This document shows, in pieces, positions 35,974 to 46,188 of a DNA stretch of 64,000 bases. The stretch comes from G963923955 sp963923955 (GTDB lineage Bacteria > Pseudomonadota > Gammaproteobacteria > Eutrophobiales > Eutrophobiaceae), in NCBI GenBank assembly GCA_963923955.1, contig OZ000552.1, positions 682,001-746,000 of the forward strand, written 5' to 3'. The notes beneath the pieces are model-generated. The model had not been told where the DNA came from. It saw nothing but the letters and a program-made list of their open reading frames with translations, and ran no database searches. Position numbers and translations under genes: made by a program. Position 1 is the stretch's first letter, and every line of letters starts with the position of its first letter.

Positions 35974-37359
35974 ATGAACAATGCCTTGGCAAGCGCAGCG
36001 ATGAAGAAAGAAAGGCAGCCGTATGAGACGGTGATTGTCGGCTTGGGCAAGACCGGCTTGTCCTGCGCCCGTTATCTGCACCAACGCAAAGCGGGCCGCT
36101 TCGCCGTGGTGGACAGCCGAGATCAGCCGCCGCAACTGGCCGCGCTGCAAGCGGCCTGTCCTGAAGTGCCGGTTCACTTAGGCAGCCTGGAGCGGGAAGT
36201 GATCTGTAGCGCACAGGCCTTGATCATCAGCCCCGGCGTGTCCTTAAGCGAGCCGGTTATCCGAGAGGCCATAGCCGCCGGCATTCCGGTCTGCGGTGAT
36301 GTGGAGATTTTCTGCCGCGAGGTAAGCGCGCCCGTGATTGCCGTAACCGGTTCCAACGGCAAGAGCACGGTGGTCACGCTGCTCACTGAGATGATCCGTG
36401 CCGCCGGTTTCAAGGCTGCGCCGGGCGGCAACATCGGCACGCCGGTATTGGAACTGCTGGCGCTGGATGAGCCGGACTTTTATGTGCTGGAACTCTCCAG
36501 TTTCCAGTTGGAAACACTCAGCTCGCTCAATGCAGTGGCCTCCGTGATCTTAAACATCAGCGAAGACCATCTGGATCGTTACCCCAATCTGGATGCCTAT
36601 CTATCCGCCAAGCTGAATGTTCATCAGGGCGATGGGGTCATTGTGTTCAACCGCGATGAGCAAGATAGCTTGGCCTTGGAAATGAAACACAGAAAGCTCA
36701 TCAGCTATGGCACGGATAAACCTGAGGCGCCCATGTTTGGCTTGCAGAAGTTTGGTCAAGAATACTGGCTGATGCAGGGCGAGAAGAAATTACTGGCCGC
36801 GAGCAAAGTAAAAATACCGGGCCGGCACAATCTGTCCAATGCGCTGGCTGCCTTGGCGCTGGGTGCGGCGATCCGGCTGCCCATGCCCGCCATGTTGAGG
36901 GCCTTGCCTGCCTTTGGCGGCCTGCCGCATCGCTGCCAGTTTGTGGCGCATTACCAAGGTGTCAGTTGGTACAACGATTCCAAGGCCACCAATGTGGCGG
37001 CAAGCTGCGCGGCGATTGCCGCTCTGTCAGCTAAAGGCAAGCTCATCCTGATCGCCGGTGGCGCGGCCAAGGGCGCGGATCTCTCTCCACTAGCGCTGAG
37101 TGTGAAAGATGCCGTTCGTGGCGTGGTTCTTATCGGCAAAGACGCGCCCAGATTGGAGGCTGTCCTGGCGGGTGTGGTGCCGCTGTGTTTTGCCGTGAGC
37201 ATGGAAGTGGCGGTGCGCACGGCGGCGGAATTGGCGCAGGCAGGCGACATTGTCTTGCTCTCCCCGGCCTGCGCCAGCCTGGATATGTTCAGCGATTATC
37301 AGGCCCGGGGCGATGCCTATGTGCAGGCGCTGCAAGCGCTGTTGCCGGGAGGAAAGTAA
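35974..37359 (+). CDS. murD: UDP-MurNAc-L-Ala:D-Glu ligase
   Basis: It adds D-glutamate to UDP-MurNAc-L-Ala. The 461 residues start with a Rossmann-type VIVGLGKTGLSCARYL, carry the ATP loop VTGSNGKSTVVTLL and the C-terminal LLSPACASLDMFSDYQARG motif. An ATG at 36001 is an alternative start that would remove nine residues. Confidence 0.96.
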   Translation: MNNALASAAMKKERQPYETVIVGLGKTGLSCARYLHQRKAGRFAVVDSRDQPPQLAALQAACPEVPVHLGSLEREVICSAQALIISPGVSLSEPVIREAIAAGIPVCGDVEIFCREVSAPVIAVTGSNGKSTVVTLLTEMIRAAGFKAAPGGNIGTPVLELLALDEPDFYVLELSSFQLETLSSLNAVASVILNISEDHLDRYPNLDAYLSAKLNVHQGDGVIVFNRDEQDSLALEMKHRKLISYGTDKPEAPMFGLQKFGQEYWLMQGEKKLLAASKVKIPGRHNLSNALAALALGAAIRLPMPAMLRALPAFGGLPHRCQFVAHYQGVSWYNDSKATNVAASCAAIAALSAKGKLILIAGGAAKGADLSPLALSVKDAVRGVVLIGKDAPRLEAVLAGVVPLCFAVSMEVAVRTAAELAQAGDIVLLSPACASLDMFSDYQARGDAYVQALQALLPGGK

Positions 37360-37362
37360 CGG

Positions 37363-38577
37363 ATGCCTAAGAAGATGAGCGGGAAGATGGCCGGGAAGCA
37401 GGCGAGCATGGCAGGCCCGGGCAAGGCCGGCTTGCCGTTGCAATACGATGCCTGGCTGCTCGGCGTGGTCTTGTTTTTGATCTGCCTCGGCCTGGTGATG
37501 GTGGCCTCCTCATCCATCGCCATCTCCGATCGGAATTACAGCGCGCCCTTGTATTACTTCTGGCGCCAGCTGATCGCCGTCATGCTGGGCCTGGGCGTGG
37601 CCTGTGCGGTAGTGAAGATGCCTTTGTGTTTTTGGGAACGGGCCAGTATGCCGCTGTTGTTGCTGGGGATCTTCCTGCTGGCCCTGGTGCTGGTGCCCGG
37701 CGTCGGGCGGGAGGTCAACGGCAGTGTGCGCTGGATCAATGTCGGCGGCATCAACCTGCAAGGCTCCGAACCGGTGAAAATTTTCATCCTGGCCTATCTC
37801 GCCGGCTACCTGGTGCGGCACGGCGAGAAATTAAAAAACAGCTTTGCCGGATTCATCAGGCCGATAGGCGTCGTCACCCTGATTGCGGGGCTTTTATTAT
37901 GGGAGCCGGACTACGGCACCGCAGTCGTCATATTTGCCACCGCCTTAGGGATGTTATTCATGGGCGGCGTACCGCTGGGTCGGTTTTTTGCCTGGGTAAT
38001 GGCGGCCAGCGTTACGCTGCTTAGCTTAGCCGTGCTGTCGCCGTATCGCCTGCAACGCTTAACCAGCTTCATGGATCCCTGGCAGGATCCTTTTAACAGC
38101 GGTTTTCAGTTGACCCAGGCCCTGATCGCCTTTGGACGCGGCGAATGGTTTGGCGTCGGCTTAGGCAGCAGTGTGCAGAAATTATTTTACCTGCCTGAGG
38201 CGCATACGGATTTTGTGTTTGCGGTCTTGGCCGAAGAACTGGGGCTGGTCGGCATTAGCCTGGTCATCTGCTTGTATCTTTTCATCCTCTGGCGCGCCTT
38301 TGTGATCGCACACATTGCCGAGCAGGCCGGGCGCCTGTTTGCGGCCTATCTCTGTTACGGCATCGGCCTGCTGATCGGCATGCAGGCCGTCGTCAACATG
38401 GGCGTGAACATGGGGCTGTTGCCGACCAAGGGCATCACGCTGCCCTTGATGAGCTACGGCAGCAACAGCATGATCGTTAATTGCATCCTGGTGGCGCTGT
38501 TGATTCGGGCTGACTATGAGAATCACGAAACTGTGCGTGATCGTGTGCCAGAGGCGGTGGCCGGCTATGCAGCCTAG
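37363..38577 (+). CDS. ftsW: Septal peptidoglycan polymerase FtsW
   Basis: A SEDS-family glycosyltransferase of 404 residues with ten predicted membrane helices. The FtsW/RodA hallmarks are present: GREVNGSVRWINVGGINLQ, QGSEPVKIF, EPDYGTAVV, the catalytic Asp loop region (LPEAHTDFVFAVLAEELG) and LPTKGITLPLMSYGSNS. The long basic cytoplasmic N terminus (about 25 residues) is usual. It overlaps murG by 11 bases. Confidence 0.95.
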   Translation: MPKKMSGKMAGKQASMAGPGKAGLPLQYDAWLLGVVLFLICLGLVMVASSSIAISDRNYSAPLYYFWRQLIAVMLGLGVACAVVKMPLCFWERASMPLLLLGIFLLALVLVPGVGREVNGSVRWINVGGINLQGSEPVKIFILAYLAGYLVRHGEKLKNSFAGFIRPIGVVTLIAGLLLWEPDYGTAVVIFATALGMLFMGGVPLGRFFAWVMAASVTLLSLAVLSPYRLQRLTSFMDPWQDPFNSGFQLTQALIAFGRGEWFGVGLGSSVQKLFYLPEAHTDFVFAVLAEELGLVGISLVICLYLFILWRAFVIAHIAEQAGRLFAAYLCYGIGLLIGMQAVVNMGVNMGLLPTKGITLPLMSYGSNSMIVNCILVALLIRADYENHETVRDRVPEAVAGYAA

Positions 38578-39655
38578 ACCCGTTTTGATCATGGCCGGCG
38601 GCACCGGCGGGCATGTCTATCCGGCATTGGCCGTTGCCGATTACCTGCGCAAGCAGCAGGTGCCGGTGCTCTGGCTGGGCACAATGAGCGGCCTGGAGGC
38701 GAGGGTGGCACCGGAAAATGATTATCCCCTGCTCAGCATCAATGTCAGCGGCCTGCGTGGTCATGGCCTGCTGCGCTGGCTGCTTGCGCCGCTTAGGTTA
38801 AGTCTTGCGCTCTGCCAGGCGCTACGCATCATGCTGCGGCATAAACCGGCGGCGGTGCTGGGCCTGGGCGGCTATGCCGGCGGGCCGGGCGGCATTGCCG
38901 CATGGCTGTTGCGCATCCCGCTGTGCCTGCACGAGCAGAATGCGATCGCCGGCATGACCAATCGCATCCTGGCGCCCTTCGCGCGCCATATCATGCAGGG
39001 CTTTCCTGCTACCTTTGCCAAGAGCAAAAAGATCAGCACCACCGGCAACCCGGTGCGGGACGCGCTTAGTGCTATTCCCGAACCTGAGCAGCGCTTTAGT
39101 AAGCGGCACAAGGTCAATATGCGCCTGCTCGTCCTCGGCGGCAGCCAAGGCGCGAGGAAATTAAACCAGACCCTGCCGGCTGCGATCAGGCAACTGCCCG
39201 CTGAGGTCATGATCGACATCCGGCATCAAACCGGCGCGCGGCATCTGCGCGATACCACTGATCTTTATAAGGAACTTGGTGTTGATGGGGTGCGCTTAGA
39301 TGCCTTTATTGAAGACATGGCGGCGGCCTATCGCTGGGCTGATCTGGTGCTGTGCCGCGCCGGTGCCTTGACCATTGCCGAGCTGTGTGTGGTCGGCCTG
39401 GCCGCGATCCTGGTGCCCTTTCCCTATGCGGTGGATGATCACCAGACGGCCAATGCGCGTTATCTAAGCGATAGCGGTGCGGCGGTGTTGTTGCCTGAGC
39501 AAAAACTTGACACCCATAGCCTGGCGGACTTGTTGCAGGCTCTCGCCCAAGATCGCCCGCGCCTGCTGGACATGGCGAGCAAATGCAAGGCGCGGTCCTA
39601 TCCCGATGCGACCCGCGATGTCGGCAAACGCTGTCTGGAGTTGATCCATGTCTGA
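38567..39655 (+). CDS. murG: Undecaprenyl-PP-MurNAc-pentapeptide GlcNAc transferase
   Basis: It makes lipid II from lipid I on the inner face of the membrane. The 362 residues start MQPRPVLIMAGGTGGHVYPALA, the family N terminus with the GGTGGH loop; an open frame to 38516 exists, but this ATG fits. Other marks are LGLGGYAGGPGG, HEQNAIAGMTNR, GGSQGAR and CRAGALTIAEL with the UDP-GlcNAc-contacting residues. Confidence 0.96.
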   Translation: MQPRPVLIMAGGTGGHVYPALAVADYLRKQQVPVLWLGTMSGLEARVAPENDYPLLSINVSGLRGHGLLRWLLAPLRLSLALCQALRIMLRHKPAAVLGLGGYAGGPGGIAAWLLRIPLCLHEQNAIAGMTNRILAPFARHIMQGFPATFAKSKKISTTGNPVRDALSAIPEPEQRFSKRHKVNMRLLVLGGSQGARKLNQTLPAAIRQLPAEVMIDIRHQTGARHLRDTTDLYKELGVDGVRLDAFIEDMAAAYRWADLVLCRAGALTIAELCVVGLAAILVPFPYAVDDHQTANARYLSDSGAAVLLPEQKLDTHSLADLLQALAQDRPRLLDMASKCKARSYPDATRDVGKRCLELIHV

Positions 39656-41063
39656 GCTAAATGATCACGGCATGGGTCGGGTACGGCATATTCATTTTGT
39701 CGGCATCGGCGGTGCCGGCATGAGCGGTATCGCGGAAGTGATGCATAACCTGGGCTATGAAATATCCGGTTCCGACCTAAGCGCGGGCGCAACAGTGCGG
39801 CACCTGCAAGGCCTAGGAATCAGCGTGGCAAGCAATCACGCCGCACAGCATATCGACGGCAGTGATGTGCTGGTGGTCTCCAGCGCCATTGCTGCGGACA
39901 ACCCGGAGATCATGGCGGCGCGCCGACACCGGATCCCGGTTATCCCCAGGGCGGAGATGCTGGCGGAGCTAATGCGTTTTCGGCGCGGCATTGCCGTTGC
40001 CGGCACCCACGGCAAGACCACCACCACGAGCCTCATCGCCAGCCTGCTCGCCGAAGCCGGCTTGGATCCAACCTATGTCATCGGCGGGCGTCTGAACAGC
40101 TCCGGTGCCAGCGCCCGGCTGGGCAGCGGCAAATACCTGGTTGCCGAGGCCGATGAGAGCGATGCCTCGTTTTTACACTTACAACCGAGCGTGGCGGTAT
40201 TGACCAACATTGATATGGATCACATGCAGACCTACGGCGGGGATTACAAGCTGTTAAAGAATCACTTTCTTGAATTTCTACAGCGCCTGCCCTTTTATGG
40301 CCTGGCGGTCTTGTGCCTTGATGATCCGGGCATCAACGACATCGTAGCGAAAGTTACCAAGCCGGTTGTCACCTATGGACTGGATAGCCAGGCCGATTTT
40401 AGCGCCACGATTATCGGCCAGCAGCAGTCGCAGACCTGGTTTAGCCTCAGGCGCCCAGACGAGCCGCCGCTGGAGATACGGCTTCCTCTGCCGGGCCGGC
40501 ACAATGTCGCCAATGCCTTAGCCGCCATCGCGGTGGCGTCCGAATTAGGCGTGGCCGATGCGGCGATCGTGGCCGGGCTGGAAAAATTCCAGGGCATCGC
40601 CAGACGCTCTGATGTCAAGGGGCGGATCGAGATCGACGGCAAGTCGCTCTTGCTGGTGGATGATTATGCCCATCACCCGCGCGAGATCGCCGTGATCATG
40701 GAAGCAATCAGGCAGGGCTGGCCAAAAAGCAGGTTGATCCTCATCTTTCAGCCGCATCGCTATAGCCGTACCCGCGATCTGTTCGAAGACTTTTCTCAAG
40801 CATTGACCGCGCCCGATGTGTTGATTGTCCTGGATGTCTATGCCGCGGGTGAGGCGGCCATCCCGGGTGCGGACAGCCGTTCCTTGTGTCGGGCGATCCG
40901 CCTGCGCGGCAAGGTTGATCCCATCTTTATCGAGGATCGACATGCAATTCATTCGCTGCTGCCTGGCATCGTTGCGGACGATGACATCTTGTTGACCCTG
41001 GGCGCCGGCGATATTGGTTCATTGGCCGGTGAATTGCTGCAACGCTACAAAGCCGTGCATTGA
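39648..41063 (+). CDS. murC: UDP-N-acetylmuramate:L-alanine ligase
   Basis: It attaches the first amino acid of the stem peptide. In 471 residues: IHFVGIGGAGMSGIAEV, the ATP loop VAGTHGKTTTTSLI, EADESDASFLHL and VDDYAHHPREI. The start overlaps murG by eight bases. Confidence 0.97.
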   Translation: MSELNDHGMGRVRHIHFVGIGGAGMSGIAEVMHNLGYEISGSDLSAGATVRHLQGLGISVASNHAAQHIDGSDVLVVSSAIAADNPEIMAARRHRIPVIPRAEMLAELMRFRRGIAVAGTHGKTTTTSLIASLLAEAGLDPTYVIGGRLNSSGASARLGSGKYLVAEADESDASFLHLQPSVAVLTNIDMDHMQTYGGDYKLLKNHFLEFLQRLPFYGLAVLCLDDPGINDIVAKVTKPVVTYGLDSQADFSATIIGQQQSQTWFSLRRPDEPPLEIRLPLPGRHNVANALAAIAVASELGVADAAIVAGLEKFQGIARRSDVKGRIEIDGKSLLLVDDYAHHPREIAVIMEAIRQGWPKSRLILIFQPHRYSRTRDLFEDFSQALTAPDVLIVLDVYAAGEAAIPGADSRSLCRAIRLRGKVDPIFIEDRHAIHSLLPGIVADDDILLTLGAGDIGSLAGELLQRYKAVH

Positions 41064-41097
41064 GTGTTGCGCTTGAGGAGAAACAGGACTGAAAAAA

Positions 41098-42009
41098 ATG
41101 GCTTGTAGGATGAATGAGTTGAATAAAACTGCTGAGCTGCGTGGCCGCCTGCGTTATCAGGAGCCGCTGGCGCGCCATACTTCATGGCGCGTGGGCGGGC
41201 CGGCGGATAGGTTTTATGTGCCGGCGGATATTGATGATCTGGCCGTGTTTTTATCCGGCTTAGCCGCCGATGAGCCACTTACCTGGCTGGGTCTGGGCAG
41301 CAATCTCTTGGTGCGTGATGGCGGCATTCGCGGCACGGTGATCAGCCTGCACGGCGTGTTGAATGACTTGAAGCGCAGTAATGGCAGCGGCGTGATAGCC
41401 GGCGCTGGGGTCGCCTGTGCAAAGGTCGCGCGCTTTGCCGCCCGCAACGAGCTAAGCGGGGCTGAATTTCTGGTCGGAATCCCCGGCACGATGGGCGGGG
41501 CACTCGCCATGAACGCCGGTGCCTTTGGCGGCGAGACCTGGGCCTTGGTGAGGCAGGTGGAAGTCATAAACCGAAGCGGCGAGATCACAAAGCGCTCAAG
41601 AAAGGACTTTGCGATCGCCTATCGCGCGGTCGCGCTATCAAGGCAAGAATGGTTCATCGGCGCGGAATTGCAATTAGCAAGGGATGATTCCGGTGCGGGG
41701 CAGCAGAGGCTGCGGGCGCTGCTGGCAAGGCGCAGCGCCAGCCAGCCCACCGGCGTGTTTAGCTGCGGCTCGGTATTTCGCAATCCTGAAGGGGATTATG
41801 CCGGTCGTCTGATCGAGGCATCCGGACTCAAGGGCAAGGCAATCGGGCAGGCGCGGGTCTCGGATAAACATGCGAATTTTATTATCAATGAGCATGGGGC
41901 AAGGGCCGCGGATATCGAGGCCCTGATCCGGCACATCCAGCAGGTCGTTGAAACGCAGCAGGGGATTACGCTGGAACCGGAAGTGCGCATTGTCGGGGTG
42001 GCCGAGTGA
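41098..42009 (+). CDS. murB: UDP-N-acetylenolpyruvoylglucosamine reductase (type II)
   Basis: This flavoenzyme reduces enolpyruvyl-UDP-GlcNAc to UDP-MurNAc. The 303-residue protein is the shorter type II form: FAD motifs TSWRVGGPADRFY, GIPGTMGGALAMNAGA, the catalytic Ser in SCGSVFRNPEGDYAGRLIE and the final Glu in LEPEVRIVG. AGGA lies nine bases before the ATG at 41098; an ATG at 41110 is possible. E. coli has the longer type I enzyme. Confidence 0.94.
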   Translation: MACRMNELNKTAELRGRLRYQEPLARHTSWRVGGPADRFYVPADIDDLAVFLSGLAADEPLTWLGLGSNLLVRDGGIRGTVISLHGVLNDLKRSNGSGVIAGAGVACAKVARFAARNELSGAEFLVGIPGTMGGALAMNAGAFGGETWALVRQVEVINRSGEITKRSRKDFAIAYRAVALSRQEWFIGAELQLARDDSGAGQQRLRALLARRSASQPTGVFSCGSVFRNPEGDYAGRLIEASGLKGKAIGQARVSDKHANFIINEHGARAADIEALIRHIQQVVETQQGITLEPEVRIVGVAE

Positions 42010-42971
42010 ATACGCCGGCGCACAAGCCCTTGCCCGAAGGCTATGGCCGCGTGGCCGTGTTGATGGGCGGATCTTCAGCCGAGCGGGAGATTTCCTTGCA
42101 GTCGGGCCAGGCCGTCTATGCAGCCCTGCGGCGCAAGGGGATTGCGGCACATGCCATAGATGTAGATAAAGATTGCGTCAGCACTCTGGCGGCAAATCAT
42201 TTTGACCGCGCCTTTATTGCCCTGCACGGCCGCGGCGGCGAAGACGGAGTCATCCAGGGTGCGCTTGAAACTCTGAGCATTCCCTATACCGGCAGCGGCG
42301 TACTGGGCTCGGCGTTGAGCATGGACAAGGTGCGCAGCAAGTGGCTATGGCAGGCGCACGGCCTGGCCACGCCGGAGTTTATGGAAATAAATGACGAGGC
42401 GGATTTACCTGAAGCCGGAAAAAAAGTGGGCTTTCCGCTGATGATCAAACCGGTGCAGGAGGGTTCCAGCTGTGGCGCGGCGAAGGTTGAGAACGAAGAA
42501 GCATTGCGTCCGGCGTGGCTGGCGGCGCGTGAATTTGACCAGCGGGTCATGGCCGAGCGCTGGATAGAAGGCGGGGAATACACGGTGGGCATATTGGCGG
42601 GCGCGGCGCTGCCGGCCATTCGTCTGCAGACGCCGCGGGTCTTTTATGACTATGCGGCCAAGTATGAAGACAACACAACGCAATACATCTGCCCCTGCGG
42701 TCTTGATGCGCAGCAGGAGCAGGCGCTGGCCGCGGTTGCGCTGGAAGCATTTGCGCGTGTAGGCGCCGACGGCTGGGGGCGGGTTGATCTGATGCAAGAT
42801 GCCGCCGGCAAGAGCTGGTTAATTGAGGTGAATACCATCCCGGGCATGACCAGTCACAGCCTGGTGCCGATGGCGGCCTTAGAGGCCGGGATTGAATTTG
42901 ATGAGCTGGTGATCAGGATTTTGGATACCAGCATGCAACAGGTCGATATCGAGCGGAGGCTCGCTGTATGA
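42006..42971 (+). CDS. ddlB: D-alanine:D-alanine ligase
   Basis: An ATP-grasp enzyme of 321 residues making the D-Ala-D-Ala dipeptide used by MurF. Visible are VLMGGSSAEREISLQSG, ALHGRGGEDGVIQG, MIKPVQEGSSCGAAKV and WLIEVNTIPGMTSHSLVP. The GTG start overlaps the murB stop (GTGA), and its end overlaps ftsQ. Confidence 0.95.
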   Translation: MNTPAHKPLPEGYGRVAVLMGGSSAEREISLQSGQAVYAALRRKGIAAHAIDVDKDCVSTLAANHFDRAFIALHGRGGEDGVIQGALETLSIPYTGSGVLGSALSMDKVRSKWLWQAHGLATPEFMEINDEADLPEAGKKVGFPLMIKPVQEGSSCGAAKVENEEALRPAWLAAREFDQRVMAERWIEGGEYTVGILAGAALPAIRLQTPRVFYDYAAKYEDNTTQYICPCGLDAQQEQALAAVALEAFARVGADGWGRVDLMQDAAGKSWLIEVNTIPGMTSHSLVPMAALEAGIEFDELVIRILDTSMQQVDIERRLAV

Positions 42972-43771
42972 GTGCGGCGGAGATGACAGTGGCAGCAGAT
43001 GAGGAATGCGTGGCCGCAGAGCGCCAGGATCGGCCTAAGCGGCATGACTGGCATAAGCATCGCTCCGGCCGCGGCCTGCTGTTCAGTGCGGTGCTCATGC
43101 TCATCCTGCTCTGCGGTGGCTGGCATCTGCTCAATCCCGGCACCTTGCCCATCAGGCAGCTTGCCATCGAAGGGGAATTTCGCCATCTCATCCCATTGAA
43201 GCTGGAAGAGTCTGTCGCCGGGGTTGTGCAGGGCGGTTTCTTTACTGTGAACGTGGAGGCGATTCAGGAGACCCTGCTATTGGAGCCCTGGGTGGAACAG
43301 GTTGCGGTCAAAAGGGTATGGCCGGATGCCATCACCGTGCAGGTGCAAGAACAGACTGCCGCGGCGCGCTGGGGCGAGGAAGGTCTGCTCAATGCGGCAG
43401 GCCGGTTCTTTGCTCCGGCGGCGCAGACCATCCCGGCGGACTTGCCCATCTTGTACGGCCCGCCGGGTTCGGAGTTGCTGCTGATGGATTATCTTCATCG
43501 GCTAAGTGCCATGCTTGCAGGCAGCGATCTTGAGGTGGCTGAACTAAAGCTCAATGAGCGCCGCGCCTGGGTCGTGGTATTAAACAACGGGCTGGTGATT
43601 AAGCTGGGCCGGCGGAAAACTTCAGAACGGCTTGAATACCTTGCCCGCTATGTCCTTGCTCAATTCAAACAGCGCCTGGATGAGATGGCCGCGCTGGACA
43701 TGCGCTATACCAATGGCTTTGCCGTGCGTCTGAAAAATGCTCCATTAACCATGAGCACAGGGCAGAGATAA
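42968..43771 (+). CDS. ftsQ: Cell division protein FtsQ
   Basis: A 267-residue bitopic divisome protein: a charged cytoplasmic N terminus with His/Arg-rich HDWHKHRSGR, a membrane helix (about 36-55), then a POTRA domain beginning IRQLAIEGEFRHL and a beta domain ending VDMRYTNGFAVR-like (here LDMRYTNGFAVRLK). It brings FtsL and FtsB to the septum. Confidence 0.93.
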   Translation: MSAAEMTVAADEECVAAERQDRPKRHDWHKHRSGRGLLFSAVLMLILLCGGWHLLNPGTLPIRQLAIEGEFRHLIPLKLEESVAGVVQGGFFTVNVEAIQETLLLEPWVEQVAVKRVWPDAITVQVQEQTAAARWGEEGLLNAAGRFFAPAAQTIPADLPILYGPPGSELLLMDYLHRLSAMLAGSDLEVAELKLNERRAWVVVLNNGLVIKLGRRKTSERLEYLARYVLAQFKQRLDEMAALDMRYTNGFAVRLKNAPLTMSTGQR

Positions 43772-43772
43772 T

Positions 43773-45008
43773 ATGGCCAGAAGAGCGGACAAACATCTCA
43801 TTGTCGGTCTGGATATCGGCACTTCCAAGGTTGTTGCCATTGTCGGCGAGATCACGCCTGCCGATGAAATAGAAATTATCGGCATCGGCTCCAGCCGTTC
43901 GCGCGGCCTGAAAAAGGGCGTGGTGGTCAACATAGAGTCAACCGTGCAGTCCATCCAGCGCGCAGTCGAAGAGGCCGAGCTCATGGCCGGTTGTGAGATC
44001 CATTCCGTCTATGCCGGCATCGCCGGCAGCCATATCCGCAGCCTGAATTCCCACGGCATCGTGGCCATCCGTGATAATGAAGTTGCGCCGGGCGATGTCG
44101 ATCGGGTGATCGATGCCGCCCGTGCCGTGGCCATCCCGGCGGATCAGAAGATCCTGCACATCCTGCCGCAGGAATTTGTGATCGATAACCAGGAAGGCAT
44201 CAAAGAACCGATCGGCATGTCCGGGGTCAGGTTGGAAGCCAAGGTGCATATCGTCACCGGCGCGGTCAGTGCCGCGCAGAATATTATCAAGTGTGTGCGG
44301 CGCTGCGGCCTGGACGTGGATGACATCATCTTAGAGCAGCTCGCCTCCAGCTATGCCGTGTTGACGGAAGATGAAAAAGACTTAGGCGTTTGTCTGGTCG
44401 ATATCGGCGGCGGCACGACAGACATAGCGATCTTTACCGATGGTGCGATCCATCATACTGCGGTCATTCCCATTGCCGGCGATCAGGTGACCAATGACAT
44501 TGCCGTTGCCCTGCGCACCCCAACGCAACATGCCGAAGACCTCAAGGTGCAATACGCCTGTGCCCTGACGCAGCTGGCCAATGCTGAGGAGAGCATCGAA
44601 GTGCCCAGCGTGGGCGAGCGGCCGGCGCGGCGCCTGGCGCGCCAGACCCTGGCCGAAGTCGTACAGCCGCGCTATGACGAGTTGTTTAGCCTGGTGCAGG
44701 CCGAGTTGCGGCGCAGCGGTTATGAAGACCTGATCGCCGCCGGCATCGCACTCACCGGCGGCAGCGCCAAGATGGAAGGCTGCATCGAGCTGGCCGAGGA
44801 GATCTTTCACATGCCGGTCAGGGTCGGCATGCCGCAACACGTGAGCGGCCTGGCCGATGTGGTCAGAAACCCGATCTATGCAACCGGCGTCGGCCTGCTG
44901 TTATTCGGGCAACGCCAGCGCCGGGACGATGTAACGGGGCGGCGTTTTGATGGCGGTATGCAAGGCGTATGGGAGCGAATGAAGAGTTGGTTTCAGGGTA
45001 ATTTTTAA
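43773..45008 (+). CDS. ftsA: Cell division protein FtsA
   Basis: An actin-fold protein (411 residues) tethering FtsZ to the membrane. The phosphate and adenosine loops are VGLDIGTSKVVAIVG, LVDIGGGTTDIAIF and ALTGGSAKMEG; the C terminus is an amphipathic membrane helix (VWERMKSWFQGNF). It follows ftsQ directly. Confidence 0.97.
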   Translation: MARRADKHLIVGLDIGTSKVVAIVGEITPADEIEIIGIGSSRSRGLKKGVVVNIESTVQSIQRAVEEAELMAGCEIHSVYAGIAGSHIRSLNSHGIVAIRDNEVAPGDVDRVIDAARAVAIPADQKILHILPQEFVIDNQEGIKEPIGMSGVRLEAKVHIVTGAVSAAQNIIKCVRRCGLDVDDIILEQLASSYAVLTEDEKDLGVCLVDIGGGTTDIAIFTDGAIHHTAVIPIAGDQVTNDIAVALRTPTQHAEDLKVQYACALTQLANAEESIEVPSVGERPARRLARQTLAEVVQPRYDELFSLVQAELRRSGYEDLIAAGIALTGGSAKMEGCIELAEEIFHMPVRVGMPQHVSGLADVVRNPIYATGVGLLLFGQRQRRDDVTGRRFDGGMQGVWERMKSWFQGNF

Positions 45009-45051
45009 GAGTTTATTTCATTGTATTCATATTTAAGAGGAGGGCGAGAAA

Positions 45052-46188
45052 ATGTTTGAATTAGTCGATGCCGCCAATCAGGCGGCGGTTATGAAGGTCA
45101 TCGGTGTTGGCGGCGGCGGCGGTAACGCTGTGGAGCATATGCTGCGTGCCAACATTGATGGGGTTGATTTTATCTGTGCCAATACCGATGCGCAGGCGCT
45201 GGAGAAATCATCGGCGAGGACGGTGATGCAACTGGGTCGTAATGTTACCCAGGGGCTGGGCGCCGGGGCCGATCCGGATATTGGCCGGCAGGCGGCACTG
45301 GAAGACCGGGACCAGGTGAAGGATGTGCTGGAAGGTACCGACATGGTCTTTATCGCCGTTGGCATGGGTGGCGGCACCGGCACCGGGGCGGCACCCATTG
45401 TCGCCCAGATTGCCAAAGAGATGCGCATCCTCACGGTGGCGGTTGTAACCCGACCGTTTTCCTTTGAAGGCAGCAAGCGCGCCCGGGTCGCAGATGAGGG
45501 GATTACTGATCTGGCGCAATTTGTGGATTCCTTAATTACCATTCCCAACGATAAACTGATGAGCGTACTCGGCCCGGATATCAGCCTGTTAAACGCCTTT
45601 GGGGCGGCGAACGATGTGCTGTTGGGGGCGGTGCAGGGCATTGCCCAGTTGATCACCTGTCCCGGGATGATCAATGTGGATTTTGCCGATGTGCGCACGG
45701 TGATGTCGGAAATGGGCATGGCCATGATGGGCTCCGGCAAGGCGCAGGGCGAGGACCGGGCCAAGATCGCGGCGGAAGCCGCAATCGCCAGCCCGCTGCT
45801 GGAAGATGTCAATCTCTCCGGTGCCCGGGGCGTGTTGGTGAATGTTACCGCCGGGACGGATCTGACCATCGGTGAATTTGATGAGGTCGGCAGCACGATC
45901 AAGCAGTTTGCTTCCGAGAATGCCACGGTGGTGGTCGGCACCGAGCTCGATCCGAACATGAGCGGGGAGCTGCGGGTGACCATTGTCGCAACCGGCCTGG
46001 GCCGGGTTGAACGGGATGAGCCGGCGCGGGTCAAGTTGGTGCAAAATCCCGTTGCCCCGGTTGATTATAAGGAGCTTGACCGGCCCACGGTGATACGCAA
46101 AAGGAACGCCAAGGCGGAAGGCGCGGCACTCAAGGATGATCCGGATTATCTTGACATCCCGGCATTCCTGCGCAAGCAGGCCGATTGA
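45052..46188 (+). CDS. ftsZ: Cell division GTPase FtsZ
   Basis: The tubulin homologue that forms the Z ring. In 378 residues: VIGVGGGGGNAVEHM, the tubulin signature GMGGGTGTGAAPIVA, the T7 loop NVDFADVRTVM, and the conserved C-terminal peptide DYLDIPAFLRKQ that binds FtsA and other partners. A strong AGAGGAGG ribosome binding site precedes the ATG. Confidence 0.98.
   Translation: MFELVDAANQAAVMKVIGVGGGGGNAVEHMLRANIDGVDFICANTDAQALEKSSARTVMQLGRNVTQGLGAGADPDIGRQAALEDRDQVKDVLEGTDMVFIAVGMGGGTGTGAAPIVAQIAKEMRILTVAVVTRPFSFEGSKRARVADEGITDLAQFVDSLITIPNDKLMSVLGPDISLLNAFGAANDVLLGAVQGIAQLITCPGMINVDFADVRTVMSEMGMAMMGSGKAQGEDRAKIAAEAAIASPLLEDVNLSGARGVLVNVTAGTDLTIGEFDEVGSTIKQFASENATVVVGTELDPNMSGELRVTIVATGLGRVERDEPARVKLVQNPVAPVDYKELDRPTVIRKRNAKAEGAALKDDPDYLDIPAFLRKQAD

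Noticed and set aside
45078..46034. Long open frame of over 300 codons antisense to ftsZ
   Set aside because: It is the complement of the ftsZ codon pattern in GC-rich DNA; the predicted protein is Ser/Pro/Thr-rich with no family likeness and no ribosome binding site.
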